DNA of 64,000 nucleotides from Acidimicrobiia bacterium (GCA_016871315.1 VFZE01000007.1:62001-126000), one strand, 5' to 3'; positions 17,054 through 25,926 are shown, numbered from the stretch's first letter. The notes: generated by a model not told the origin, from the letters alone. Made by a program: numbers and translations.

Positions 17054-17887
17054 TTATACGTCGCAGATGCGCAGCGCCTCGTCGAGCGACGTGAGGGCGT
17101 CCTTGAGCGGCGTGTACTCATGCGCCACCCATCCGCTGAACTTCAATTCGGCGATGGACCGCGCGATCCCCAGATAGTTCATCTCCTGCGTGTCGTCGAA
17201 CTCGTGCCGCCCCGGATTGCCGGCAGTATGAAAGTGCGCGATGTGCTGGAAATTGTCGCGGATCGTCCGGATGATGTCGCCTTCCATGATCTGCGCATGA
17301 TAGATGTCATAGAGAATCTTCACTCGCGGTGAATTCACGCGCTTGCAGATCTCCACGCCGAATTTCATCCGGTCAAACTGGTAGTCCGGATGGTTCACCT
17401 TCGAGTTCAGGTACTCCATGCAGATGTTGACGCCCTTGTCCTCGGCGTGCGCCTTCACCTTGTTCAAAAAGGCGGCGCAGTTGTCGATCGCCTCCTCATC
17501 GGAGATGCCGGCACGATTGCCGGAAAAGGTGATGACGTTCGGAACCCCATTGGCGGCGGCCTTGTCGAGGTTCGAGCGCATCACCGCCTCCAGTTTTTCG
17601 TGATTCTCCTTCCGGTTCAGCGCATCCCGGATGGAACCGGCTCCAGGCGCCATGGTCGGCACCAGTCCATGTTTTTTCAGCGTGGGCCAGTCGGCCTCCC
17701 CGATCAGGTCGAAGCCGGTGGCGCCGAGCCGCGCCGCATGATGCGCCATCTCATCGAGTGAAAAATTGGTGCCGCGGAAACAGCCGCGCGTCACGGCCTG
17801 CTTCAGCCGGCCTTTCCGTTGCGCCCGGGTCTGCTGCGCCGCCAATGGCAGCGCCGCCAGCGTGGGAACAAAGTTTCTGCGGTTCAT
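17054..17887 (-). CDS. Hydroxypyruvate-isomerase-like TIM barrel, exported
   Basis: 277 aa. The N-terminus MNRRNFVPTLAALPLAAQQ is a Tat-like signal. The body is an AP-endonuclease-2/xylose-isomerase-like barrel: LGATGFDLIGEADW, NVITFSGNRAG, INICMEYLNSK-like strand (VNICMEYLNSKVNHPDY), ILYDIYHAQIMEGD and HFHTAGNPGRHEFDD, with the metal ligands Glu, Asp, His and Glu of Hyi/IolI-like isomerases. Exported homologues are common in Acidobacteriota and Planctomycetes; their substrates are mostly unknown sugars. The methyltransferase gene lies four bases upstream on the same strand. Confidence 0.85.
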   Translation of the reverse strand: MNRRNFVPTLAALPLAAQQTRAQRKGRLKQAVTRGCFRGTNFSLDEMAHHAARLGATGFDLIGEADWPTLKKHGLVPTMAPGAGSIRDALNRKENHEKLEAVMRSNLDKAAANGVPNVITFSGNRAGISDEEAIDNCAAFLNKVKAHAEDKGVNICMEYLNSKVNHPDYQFDRMKFGVEICKRVNSPRVKILYDIYHAQIMEGDIIRTIRDNFQHIAHFHTAGNPGRHEFDDTQEMNYLGIARSIAELKFSGWVAHEYTPLKDALTSLDEALRICDV

Positions 17888-17891
17888 GCCC

Positions 17892-18710
17892 TTATCCTAC
17901 TCTCTTTACGCCAACCGCGATCCATGCGCTGCGCCGGTGCTCCATCCTCTCCGGAAAATTCTTTGCCAGCGCCTCTCGCGCCTGTTCGCGGAAGCGATTC
18001 CACTGGTCCTCGTCCAGGTTGCTGCGGAGAAATCGCGTTTGCGTGGAAGCTTCGCGCATCGCGAGAAAATCCTCCCGGTCCACTCTCATGATGTTTTCCA
18101 CCCGCCGCACGGTGACCGAGTCCAGCCCGGCTCCCGCCAACGCCTGCTCCAACTGCACCGGATCGGTATATCGATCCTCCGACGGCAGCGCCGCCTGCAA
18201 AGCCTCCCTCCACCGATCCGGCTGGACGAACGAATCGGCCACCTCCTGCCACAGCTTGCGCGGCGGATCCTGCTCATCGGTCCAGGCGGTCACTCCCAGA
18301 CGTCCGCCCGGCCGCAACACCCGCACCATATCGAGAAGCGCCGATTCGGCGTCGGCGATATGAGAAATCACAAAGTTGGCAAACACCCGGTCAAACAGCC
18401 CGTCGCGGAACGGAATTCCCGGCGCCACGGCGTGCACCACGCGGTCGATCCCTTTCCCGCGGGCCACACGCAGCATCACAAGCGACGGGTCAATCGCCGC
18501 GACGATGCCTGCCTCCCCAACCTTTTCCTTTGCGATCAATGCCGCCACGCCGGTTCCTGTTCCCACGTCCAGCGTCCGCGCACCCGGAGGGATCTCCAGC
18601 GCCCCGATCATCTCCCGCGCTGGCGGCTCAAAAAGCAAGCCCGCCGAGAGCCGCTCGTGCGTCGCGGCCACCGAATCGTAGGATTTCCAGGACTGCATCC
18701 TTGACACCAA
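17892..18710 (-). CDS. Class I SAM-dependent methyltransferase
   Basis: 272 aa. Motif I is LDVGTGTGVAALIAKEKVG; IDPSLVMLRVARG ends strand 2; GLFDRVFANFVISHIAD is motif post-I; and LRPGGRLGVTAWTDE is motif III, a UbiE/Methyltransf_11 pattern. GTG 18710 is preferred over ATG 18698 because AAAGGAG (minus strand, 18713-18719) is correctly spaced only for the GTG. The substrate is unknown. It is transcribed with the isomerase-like gene downstream and divergent from the amidohydrolase gene, with overlapping control regions. Confidence 0.85.
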   Translation of the reverse strand: MVSRMQSWKSYDSVAATHERLSAGLLFEPPAREMIGALEIPPGARTLDVGTGTGVAALIAKEKVGEAGIVAAIDPSLVMLRVARGKGIDRVVHAVAPGIPFRDGLFDRVFANFVISHIADAESALLDMVRVLRPGGRLGVTAWTDEQDPPRKLWQEVADSFVQPDRWREALQAALPSEDRYTDPVQLEQALAGAGLDSVTVRRVENIMRVDREDFLAMREASTQTRFLRSNLDEDQWNRFREQAREALAKNFPERMEHRRSAWIAVGVKRVG

Positions 18711-18728
18711 TCTCCTTTAACATATGAT
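18701..18728 (+). promoter_or_regulatory. Near-consensus sigma-70 promoter, leaderless amidohydrolase mRNA
   Basis: TTGACA (18701-18706), 16-base spacer, TATGAT (18723-18728). Transcription should start at 18735-18736, exactly at ATG 18736. The upstream ATGs at 18724 and 18727 lie within the -10 itself and cannot be used. The -35 overlaps the 5' end of the divergent methyltransferase gene. Confidence 0.75.
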
Positions 18729-18735
18729 GCTCAAG

Positions 18736-19611
18736 ATGGATACCACGCGCCGCCAGTTCTTGTCCGGGCTCGCCGCGGCGGCTCTGCACGCCGCCGAGCC
18801 GGTCATCGACATTCATCAGCACACCAACTATTCCGGCCGCTCCGATGAAGCGCTTCTCGCGCACCAGCAGACGATGGGCATCACAAAGACCGTCCTGCTG
18901 CCGGCCGGCTCGCGCTTCGGCCTGGAAGCGCAGGCCCATGGAAATGACTCCGTCCTGCAACTGGCACGCCTCCATCCCGGCAAGTTTCTTTTCTTCGCCA
19001 ACGAAGTCACCTGGCTGCCGGAGGCGCCCGCGGTCATCGAAAAATACTTGAAGCTGGGCGCTATCGGCATCGGCGAGCAAAAGTTCTTTGTCGATTCCTC
19101 CGCCTCCACGCTCGACGCCATCTGCGGTCTTGCTCGCGACTACCGCGTTCCGGTTCTCTTGCACTTTCAGCACGAGCGCTACAACGTCAACTTCGACGGC
19201 TTCCACAAACTGCTCGAGCGATTCCCCCAGGTGAATTTCATCGGTCACGCCCAGACTTGGTGGGGCAACATTGACCGCAACCACCGGCAGGAGGTCATGT
19301 ATCCCAACACGAAGGTGACCCCGGGCGGCATCACCGACCGCTATCTGCGCGACTACGGAAACATGTTCGGCGACCTGTCGGCCGGTTCCGGACTCAACGC
19401 GCTGTTGCGCGATGAAGACCACGCCCGTGGGTTTCTTGAGCGCCACCAGAACAAACTGCTCTACGGAAGCGATTGCAATGATTCGCTCGGCGCCGGCGAC
19501 AAGTGCAGCGGCTCCAAACAAATCGCCGCCGTCAGACGCCTGGCTTCCGCCGATGTGGCCCGCAAGATCCTTTACGCCAACGCGGCTCGCCTGCTGCGGC
19601 TTACCTTGTAG
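18736..19611 (+). CDS. Amidohydrolase-2 family metal-dependent hydrolase, Tat-exported
   Basis: 291 aa from ATG 18736, chosen from the promoter position. The twin-arginine signal is TTRRQFLSGLAAAALHAAEP. The catalytic barrel opens with VIDIHQHTNYSG (H-x-H metal pair) and continues with VPVLLHFQHERYN, NFIGHAQTWWGNID and KLLYGSDCND with the final Asp. It is a periplasmic member of the family that hydrolyses or decarboxylates cyclic or aromatic substrates; the exact reaction is unknown. It ends 11 bases inside the convergent radical SAM gene. Confidence 0.85.
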   Translation: MDTTRRQFLSGLAAAALHAAEPVIDIHQHTNYSGRSDEALLAHQQTMGITKTVLLPAGSRFGLEAQAHGNDSVLQLARLHPGKFLFFANEVTWLPEAPAVIEKYLKLGAIGIGEQKFFVDSSASTLDAICGLARDYRVPVLLHFQHERYNVNFDGFHKLLERFPQVNFIGHAQTWWGNIDRNHRQEVMYPNTKVTPGGITDRYLRDYGNMFGDLSAGSGLNALLRDEDHARGFLERHQNKLLYGSDCNDSLGAGDKCSGSKQIAAVRRLASADVARKILYANAARLLRLTL

Positions 19612-20638
19612 GCGCCGGCATCCCGATCCGCACCAGCGGTTGTTCCGCCAGAACCTCTTCGTGAAACCGGTCGCACCCGATGCACAGATTCCGGTACACA
19701 CGCCCCGATTCCAGCACCTTCTCCGACTCCTTCAAGAATCTCTCCACGCTCCAACCGCGGCTGATCCCCATCCGCTCCGGATGCCCCATGGAAATCGCCT
19801 CATACACCGGGTTCCCCCGCAGCCGCTCCAGAATCTCTTCCAGCGGCTCCTCCAGCAGATTCCCCACCGGCAGCTTCGTCTTCACGCAGCACGGATACAC
19901 GTTCCCCGCCGGATCCACCGACACCTCCGATCCCGAATGCCGGTGATCCAGAAAATTCAGCCCGCCCGACCACCGGTTGCAGAAATTGTCCCTGATCCCG
20001 GCCACGCTCAGCTCGTTCTCCCACGCCCTCCCCCGCGGCCAAAGCTTCCCGATCCAGCTGTCCGGCGTCGCCCCGAAAAAATGATAGAAGGGTCCCTCTC
20101 CGGCCGCGTCACGCGCCTCTCCGGCCACCGGTGCGAAATGCCGTACTCCCTGCTCTTCAAACATCTCCGTCAGCTTTTGTACCAGCTCCTCCCGCGCGCT
20201 CTCCTCCTCCAGCCCGGCGTGATATTCGTCGATCCCCGACACAGAGATCATCCATACTTTCCTCTCGATCAGATCCTTCAGCACTGGCGCCGTCAGCACA
20301 TCTCCCGTCGTCTGCACAATCAGCTTCACCCCGCCCCGCTCCCGGTACTTGTCTTGCAGCAGTCTCAGCGCTGGGTACAATACCGTCTCCCGCACTGGCT
20401 CCAGCAGTATCTCCCCGCCTGCCAGAATCACGCTCCCCGCCTTTTCCTCGCCGCCGTGCTCCACGTCCAAATACGTCATCCGCTCCGGAAAATTCCCGAT
20501 CACCCGCGCGTAGTTTGCCCGCGACTCCTCCACTACCTGCACCAGTTCCTCCCCGTGATACGGCCGGAACCGGTCTTCATAGCAATGCGCACATCGCCGG
20601 TGACACAGCCAGCTCATTACGTAGTAGATCGATTCCAT
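19601..20638 (-). CDS. Radical SAM/SPASM-type protein
   Basis: 345 aa from ATG 20638, which has GGAGGT five bases upstream on the minus strand (this overlaps the alternative ATG 20650). The radical SAM cluster motif is Cys12-x3-Cys16-x2-Cys19 (CHRRCAHC). VILAGGEILLEP is the G-G-E motif. C-terminal cysteines in YPCCVKTKLPVGNL and LCIGCDRFHEEV suggest an auxiliary cluster of SPASM type. Such enzymes mature peptides or modify small molecules; no precursor peptide gene was found next to it. Function open. Confidence 0.82.
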   Translation of the reverse strand: MESIYYVMSWLCHRRCAHCYEDRFRPYHGEELVQVVEESRANYARVIGNFPERMTYLDVEHGGEEKAGSVILAGGEILLEPVRETVLYPALRLLQDKYRERGGVKLIVQTTGDVLTAPVLKDLIERKVWMISVSGIDEYHAGLEEESAREELVQKLTEMFEEQGVRHFAPVAGEARDAAGEGPFYHFFGATPDSWIGKLWPRGRAWENELSVAGIRDNFCNRWSGGLNFLDHRHSGSEVSVDPAGNVYPCCVKTKLPVGNLLEEPLEEILERLRGNPVYEAISMGHPERMGISRGWSVERFLKESEKVLESGRVYRNLCIGCDRFHEEVLAEQPLVRIGMPAPTR

Positions 20639-20834
20639 TGGTACCTCCATCCTACATCCGTTTGGCCAGTCCCCAGGTTACGCTGGTACTTCCCCTCTGC
20701 TTGTTGTCTTTGGGCGGATTGCCGCATAGCCTAAGGCGCTAGCCCCCTCAAACGGGATGAAGTTGCGCTGAATCAGCCAAATAGGTTTACATTGGCATAA
20801 GAGTATTCTTTTGGAAAACTAAGGGCGCCTTGCA

Positions 20835-20863
20835 TTGACCTGGTACTAGGACGCCTATACAAT
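20835..20863 (+). promoter_or_regulatory. Promoter of the NarL-type regulator, flanked by small palindromes
   Basis: TTGACC (20835-20840), 17-base spacer, TACAAT (20858-20863). The spacer contains CCTGGTACTAGG and the leader contains TGGTACCAGG, two related palindromic elements about 30 bases apart that could bind a dimeric regulator, perhaps the encoded protein itself. Confidence 0.65.
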
Positions 20864-20886
20864 TTGGTCGTGGTACCAGGAGTTGT

Positions 20887-21684
20887 ATGAGGGAGGAAAT
20901 GAATCTGAAATCCAATACCGAGGTTGCCGGCCTGGCTGAGTTGGCTTCCTCCACGGCGCTGGTCTCTGAGGACCAGCCCGCATCTCAGGACGAGGCTGCC
21001 GCGCCGGTTAAGATCCGCATTGCCATCATCGACGATCATCCTATCGTCCGCGACGGCCTGCGCAAGCTGCTTGAACTGGAGGACGACTTCCAGGTCGTCG
21101 CCGAGGGCGACAACGGCCGCCAGGCGCTGGAGATCATTGAAGACCTTCAACCGGACGTCATGCTGCTTGATCTGAAAATGCCCGGCGTCGACGGTCTAAC
21201 CGCGCTGCAAAGCCTGCAGCACACCCCGCACAAGACCCGCATCATCGTGCTCACCGCCTCTGAAGATAAGAACGAATGGGTGCAGGCCATGAAGCTCGGC
21301 TGTTCCGGGATCGTCATCAAGCAGACACAACCGGATCTCATCGTAAAGAGCATCCGCAAGGTCCAAACCGGTGAGATCTGGCTCGATTCTCACACCACCG
21401 CCGCCGTCATGCGCCAGTTCGCCTCACCCGCCGATCATCTTGCCGCCGCCGGTCCTAAGGGCCGAGAACGTTCCCCGCTCTCCAACCGCGAACGGGAAAT
21501 CGTCGCTCTGGTCGCGCAAGGCTACAAGAACAAGGAAATGGCCGAGAAGATGTTCATCAGTGAGCAGACCGTGAAGAACCATCTGCACAACATCTTTGAT
21601 AAGCTCGGCGTTTCAGACCGCCTGGAACTCGCACTCTACGCCATCCATAAAGGACTACACCTCGGCCAAGAAGCCAAACAGTAG
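20887..21684 (+). CDS. NarL/FixJ-type response regulator
   Basis: 265 aa. An unconserved ~40-residue N-terminal extension precedes the receiver domain (IRIAIIDDHPIVRDGLRKLL; phospho-acceptor Asp95 in VMLLDLKMPG; Thr in VLTASEDK; Lys in IVIKQTQ). The LuxR-type HTH at ~198-255 has LSNREREIVALVAQGYKNKE and ISEQTVKNHLHNIFDKLGVS. AGGAG lies four bases before ATG 20887. No kinase gene adjoins, so it is an orphan regulator in this window. Confidence 0.92.
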   Translation: MREEMNLKSNTEVAGLAELASSTALVSEDQPASQDEAAAPVKIRIAIIDDHPIVRDGLRKLLELEDDFQVVAEGDNGRQALEIIEDLQPDVMLLDLKMPGVDGLTALQSLQHTPHKTRIIVLTASEDKNEWVQAMKLGCSGIVIKQTQPDLIVKSIRKVQTGEIWLDSHTTAAVMRQFASPADHLAAAGPKGRERSPLSNREREIVALVAQGYKNKEMAEKMFISEQTVKNHLHNIFDKLGVSDRLELALYAIHKGLHLGQEAKQ

Positions 21685-21781
21685 TCTTCGCGTCTCTCGG
21701 TGCGCCCCTGCTACGCTCGAAGAAAATAGTTATTCAGCGGAACAAAACAGACGCCTGACACGTACGTCTAATTAATCGAGG

Positions 21782-21841
21782 AAAAAACGTCTCCGCGCGA
21801 GCACCCTTTCCCCAACCATCCAATGTTCCGCGCGGAGACGT
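21782..21841 (-). terminator. Long-stem terminator for the minus strand
   Basis: ACGTCTCCGCGCG (21787-21799) and CGCGCGGAGACGT (21829-21841) are a perfect 13-bp inverted repeat with a 29-base loop. Read on the minus strand the stem is followed directly by TTTTTT (21782-21787), so it terminates transcription coming from the decayed DUF2461 gene. It may also serve the plus-strand regulator, though no T-run follows on that side. Confidence 0.75.
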
Positions 21842-21954
21842 CCTCGGGTTCTAATACACCTGCAATCATAATTCCCAATTGCTGTCCGCGCAACAAGATT
21901 TTACACCCCGCCACTCTCTGCTGTAATTCACCACAGGCACCACCCCGGTGTGTA

Positions 21955-22414
21955 TCACCGCCGGAACGCCGCCGCCTTCCTCTCCTTCTTCCTCCCAGCT
22001 TGCAATGGCTCGTTCATGAAATCTAGAAATGGCATCATTACTTCGAACCGCGTCCACAATTCCCCATACAAGCCCGCCTGTCCCGCCAGCTTTCCTTCCA
22101 GCGTCACATAAAAATACCACTGCTTCCGCCGCAGCAATTCCTCCGCCGGATGCTCCGCGGCAAATCCTTTCGGGACTCTCCGCAGTTGCTCCCCATGCAA
22201 CTCACCCATCAGATGCTTCACCGCCTTCGCACCCGTCAACCGCTCAAACTCCTCATGCTCCTCGGCCAGCATCCCGCGCAGGATCCGCAGTTCATCGGGC
22301 CCCGGTATATACACCCCCCAGCGCAGGGCTGTACTTCAGCGTGTCGCCGGGCATGCTTGCCCAGGCTACGGTGCCGGAACGTCGCCGCGATATGGGTCTT
22401 GTGAATCGTGCCAT
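21955..22414 (-). pseudogene. DUF2461 family gene remnant
   Basis: The C-terminal half is open from ~22314: VYIPGPDELRILRGMLAEEH, LHGEQLRRVPKGFAAEHPAE, ELLRRKQWYFYVTLEG, matching the conserved end of DUF2461 (TIGR02453). Upstream, in a second frame, HKTHIAATFRHRSLGKHA is the preceding family motif, and a third frame supplies SPALGGVY just before the join. At least two frameshifts and loss of the first ~70 residues make it inactive. GAGGAGG before ATG 22414 may be the original ribosome site or chance. The remnant keeps its terminator at 21782-21841. Confidence 0.75.
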
Positions 22415-22435
22415 CGGTTCCTCCTCTTCTCTCGC

Positions 22436-22441
22436 TATAAT
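22436..22441 (+). promoter_or_regulatory. TATAAT box six bases before the murB start
   Basis: A consensus -10 TATAAT ends six bases before TTG 22448, the most upstream start of the murB frame. This suggests a leaderless mRNA with an unusual TTG start; TTG 22490 is an alternative. Confidence 0.5.
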
Positions 22442-22447
22442 CGGTGC

Positions 22448-23446
22448 TTGCCGGCCAGCGTTCCTCCATCTTACCGTCCGTCTCCCGCCTTGGACCAGAT
22501 TGCCGCTCAGCTCCGCGCTATCCCCGATCTTCTCGTGCGGGAAAATGAGCCCCTCCGGCTCCACACCCGTTTCGGCATCGGCGGTCCCGCCGCCCTGTTC
22601 GCCGACTGCGCCACCGAAGATGCCTTCGCCACCGCCATGCGTGCCGCCTCTCTCGCCCAAATCCCGCTCACCGTCATTGGCGGCGGCTCCAATCTTGTCG
22701 TCTCCGATAAGGGTTTAGACGGCGTTGTCATCCGCTACCGCGCCGAATCCATCCGCGCCGATGGCCTCCACCTCCACGCCGATGCCGGAGCTGAGCTGCA
22801 AACCCTCGTCGACTTCTCCATCGCCCAGGGCCTCAAGGGCCTGGAAACCATGACCGGCATTCCCGGCTGGGTCGGCGCAGCCATCTACGGCAACGCAGGG
22901 GCCTACGGCCATTCCATCTCCGAGCGCGTCCACCACATACGCTTCTGGGACGGCGAATCCATCCGCGAATTCCCGAACGCCGAATGCCAGTTCGCCTACC
23001 GCGAAAGCATCTTCAAGCGCCACAAAGCCTGGATCATCTTCTCCGCCGAGCTCCTCATGGATCGCGCCGATCCATCCGACCTCCGCCGCATCGCCGAGGA
23101 GATCCGCCAGATCCGCGATGCCAAGTATCCCCCCTCCATGAAATGCGCCGGCAGCATTTTCAAAAACTGTCTCTTTGCCCAGTTGCCCGCCGCCGCCGCC
23201 GCCGAAGTTCCTCCGCACGTGGTCCGCGAAGGCAAGGTCCCCTCCGCCTGGTTCCTCGAACAGGTAGGAGCCAAGGGCATGCGGCGCGGCCACATCCACG
23301 TCGCCGATTACCACGCCAATCTCGTCTACAACGCCGGCGCTGGCGCCGCCGCCGACCTCTGCGCACTCATCGCCGAACTCAAGCAAAAAGTCCGCGCCCG
23401 TTTCGGCTTCGATCTCGAAGAGGAGGTCCAATATGTCGGCTTTTAG
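22448..23446 (+). CDS. murB: UDP-N-acetylenolpyruvoylglucosamine reductase
   Basis: 332 aa. It makes UDP-MurNAc with NADPH and FAD in the cytoplasm. Motifs in order: HTRFGIGGPAALFADC, VIGGGSNLVVSDKGLDGVVI, TMTGIPGWVGAAIYGNAGAYG, FAYRESIFKRHKAWIIF, GSIFKNC near the active-site Ser, SAWFLEQVGAKGMRRGHIHV and a C-terminal Glu-rich EEEVQYVGF. The start is uncertain: TTG 22448 follows a TATAAT box, TTG 22490 would give a more usual N-terminus. No other mur genes adjoin. It overlaps the next gene by 14 bases. Confidence 0.92.
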   Translation: MPASVPPSYRPSPALDQIAAQLRAIPDLLVRENEPLRLHTRFGIGGPAALFADCATEDAFATAMRAASLAQIPLTVIGGGSNLVVSDKGLDGVVIRYRAESIRADGLHLHADAGAELQTLVDFSIAQGLKGLETMTGIPGWVGAAIYGNAGAYGHSISERVHHIRFWDGESIREFPNAECQFAYRESIFKRHKAWIIFSAELLMDRADPSDLRRIAEEIRQIRDAKYPPSMKCAGSIFKNCLFAQLPAAAAAEVPPHVVREGKVPSAWFLEQVGAKGMRRGHIHVADYHANLVYNAGAGAAADLCALIAELKQKVRARFGFDLEEEVQYVGF

Positions 23447-24569
23447 CCGCGCTCTCCCGCTCGCCCTTGCCGCCGCGCTTTCTCTCTGCGCCCAACCACG
23501 CTCACGCGCGCGCGATCTCGGTATCCCTTTCGACGGCCAGCCCGGCCGCTTCAACGCCATCACCGACGTCGCCGGCGTCGAGGTCGGCCACAGCACCATC
23601 ATCCAGGGCGACGGCCCTCTCCCAGTCGGCAAAGGACCAGTCCGCACTGGCGTCACCGCCGTGCTCCCACGCGGCCGCGGCGGCGTCATGGACCCCGTCT
23701 TCGCCGGATGGTTCCCGCTCAACGGCAACGGGGAAATCACCGGAACCGCCTGGCTCGAGGAAAGCGGCTTCCTCGAAGGCCCGGTCCTCATCACCAACAC
23801 CCACAGCGTCGGCGTCGTCCGCGACGCCGTCATTGAATGGCAGATCCGCCGCGGCCTTCGCGATCCCGCACGCGGCTGGTTCGCCCTCCCCGTCGTCGCC
23901 GAAACCTACGACGGCTACCTGAACGACATCAACGGATTTCATGTCCGCCCGCAACACGCCTTTCAAGCTCTTGACTCCGCCCGCGGCGAAGCGGTCGCCG
24001 AAGGCAGCGTCGGCGGTGGCACCGGCATGATCTGCCATGAATTCAAGGGCGGCATCGGCGCCTCTTCCCGAATCGCCGGCCCCTACACCGTCGGCGTACT
24101 CGTCCAATGCAACTACGGCCGCAGAAGCCAGCTTCGCGTTGCCGGCCTCCCCGTCGGCCGCGAAATCACCGAAGGCAGTTGGCGCGGAACCGAACAAGGC
24201 TCCATTATTATCCTGGTCGCCACCGACGCTCCGCTTCTCCCGCACCAGCTCAAGCGCCTCGCACGCCGCGCCGCCATGGGACTCGCACGCAACGGCAGCG
24301 TCGCCGGCAACAGCTCCGGCGATCTCCTGCTCGCTTTCTCCACAGCCAACCCCGGCGCAGCCTCCGCCGCCACCCTCCGCATGCTCCCCAACGAAAACAT
24401 GGACCCGCTTTTTGAAGCCACCATCCAGGCCACCGAGGAAGCCATCATCAACGCCATGGCCGCCTCCGATACCATGACCGGCGTCAACGGCCGCAAAGTC
24501 CTCGGACTTCCCCACAACCGCCTTCGCGACATCCTCAAAAAATACAACAGGCTCACCCCTGCCAATTAG
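23433..24569 (+). CDS. P1 family (DmpA/BapA-type) serine aminopeptidase, secreted
   Basis: 378 aa. The signal-like N-terminus is MSAFSRALPLALAAALSLCA. Family motifs: ARDLGIPFDGQPGRFNAITD, GVEVGHSTIIQGDG, RTGVTAVLPRG, NTHSVGVVRDAVIEW, GGGTGMICHEFKGGIGASSR, and the autoprocessing site GNSSGDLLLAFS with nucleophile at Ser294/295. P1 enzymes release N-terminal D-Ala, Gly or beta-amino residues after self-cleavage. Translation is coupled to murB by a 14-base overlap; a role in trimming wall peptides is conceivable but inferred. Confidence 0.9.
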   Translation: MSAFSRALPLALAAALSLCAQPRSRARDLGIPFDGQPGRFNAITDVAGVEVGHSTIIQGDGPLPVGKGPVRTGVTAVLPRGRGGVMDPVFAGWFPLNGNGEITGTAWLEESGFLEGPVLITNTHSVGVVRDAVIEWQIRRGLRDPARGWFALPVVAETYDGYLNDINGFHVRPQHAFQALDSARGEAVAEGSVGGGTGMICHEFKGGIGASSRIAGPYTVGVLVQCNYGRRSQLRVAGLPVGREITEGSWRGTEQGSIIILVATDAPLLPHQLKRLARRAAMGLARNGSVAGNSSGDLLLAFSTANPGAASAATLRMLPNENMDPLFEATIQATEEAIINAMAASDTMTGVNGRKVLGLPHNRLRDILKKYNRLTPAN

Positions 24570-25774
24570 CTCAACTCCCGCCGCCCCGTCTCCGGCAGCG
24601 CCATCATCAGCGCTGCCGCCACCGCAAAGAACGCCGAGTTGATCAGCAGCCCATGACTCAGCCCGTGCGCGTCGGCCACCGCGCCCACCGCCCACGGCGC
24701 CGCCGCCGATATCGCCCGCCCGAAGTTGTAAGCGAACCCCATCCCCGCCCCCCGGCTCGCCGTCGGAAACAGCTCCGCCAGCATCGCGCCGAACAGCGAA
24801 AAGTATCCCGACCCGAAAAATCCCATCAGCGGAGCCAGCACCAGCAACGCCGCCGCGGCCGAGTCTCCCGCCCACTGCGGAGCCAGTCCATACACCGGCG
24901 TTAGCGCCGCCGCCGCGCCCATATAAAACAGGAACACCGGCCGCCTCCCGAACCGGTCCGCCATCCACCCGAACGTCAGGTATCCCGCCAGCGCCCCGCA
25001 CTGCATCGCGAACATCCACGCGCTTCCCGCCGACAGCCCCAGTCCCGCTCCCCCCGCCTCCCGCGGCGCCGAAAGAAAACTCGGCAGCCACGTGAACAGC
25101 CCCCAATATCCCAGCAGCACCGCCGTCGCCACCGACGTCCCCAGCAGCGTGTTCCTCCTCAGCGGTTCCCGGAACAATGCGCTCAGCGGAGCCGCCTTCT
25201 CCTGCTTCAGCCACGCCTCCGGCTCCGACACCTTCCGCCGGATTCCCACCGTCACCAGCGCCGGCAGCACTCCCACCAGAAACAACGCCCGCCACCCCCA
25301 CGTCGGCAGAATCAACGCCGCCAGCACCGCCGCCAGCATGTAGCCCAGCGCCCACCCAGACTGCATCACACCGATCGCCCTCGCCCGCTGATGCGCCGGC
25401 CACCATTCCGCCACCAACACCGCCCCCGCCGACCATTCCCCCCCCCGCCCCCGCCCCCCCAAAAAACGCCACGCCAGCAGCGATCCCAATCCCGTCGACA
25501 GCGCCGTCCCGCCCGACGCCAGCGAATAAACCAGAATCGTCAGAATCAGCGTCCGCCTCCTCCCGATCCGGTCCGCCAGCATCCCCGCGCCCACTCCTCC
25601 CACGGAGGAGGCGACCAGTGTGAACCCGCTCACCAGCCCCGCCTGCGCCGCGCTCAGCCCGAACTCCTCCCTAATCGACTGAATCGCAAACACATAAAGC
25701 AGCACATCGCAGGCATCCAGCAAGAACCCAACCGTCGCCGCCCACAGCGCCATCCACTTTGGCTCGCTCTTCAT
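24566..25774 (-). CDS. MFS transporter, metabolite:H+ symporter type
   Basis: 402 aa from ATG 25774 (MKSEPKWMALWAATVGFLLD). About twelve TM helices. The inter-helix motif LADRIGRRRTLILTILVYSL and its second-half repeat GWMADRFGRRPVFLFYMG are the sugar/aromatic acid MFS signatures; a Gly-rich G-G-E-W stretch is in TM4. That stretch is encoded by runs of 9, 5 and 7 C on the plus strand (25438-25460), giving the odd reading GGRGRGG. It overlaps the P1 peptidase gene tail to tail by four bases. Substrate unknown. Confidence 0.87.
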   Translation of the reverse strand: MKSEPKWMALWAATVGFLLDACDVLLYVFAIQSIREEFGLSAAQAGLVSGFTLVASSVGGVGAGMLADRIGRRRTLILTILVYSLASGGTALSTGLGSLLAWRFLGGRGRGGEWSAGAVLVAEWWPAHQRARAIGVMQSGWALGYMLAAVLAALILPTWGWRALFLVGVLPALVTVGIRRKVSEPEAWLKQEKAAPLSALFREPLRRNTLLGTSVATAVLLGYWGLFTWLPSFLSAPREAGGAGLGLSAGSAWMFAMQCGALAGYLTFGWMADRFGRRPVFLFYMGAAAALTPVYGLAPQWAGDSAAAALLVLAPLMGFFGSGYFSLFGAMLAELFPTASRGAGMGFAYNFGRAISAAAPWAVGAVADAHGLSHGLLINSAFFAVAAALMMALPETGRRELS

Positions 25775-25926
25775 CAACCCGGCAAGTATAACGAAAAAAA
25801 GTAACCCCTCCACCCTAAACTACGCCTTTTCAATCGACGCGCTCTTCCGCTATCCTATGGGAAGCCTGTACCGCGTTTCTGAGCCGCGACCGTAGGGAGC
25901 GGTTTTCACACGGAGAGAGGTCAACT

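Noticed and set aside
21685-21781. Short palindromes such as ACGTAC behind the NarL-type regulator gene
   Set aside because: They are too short to support a terminator or binding site on the plus strand; only the 13-bp repeat at 21787-21841 is convincing.
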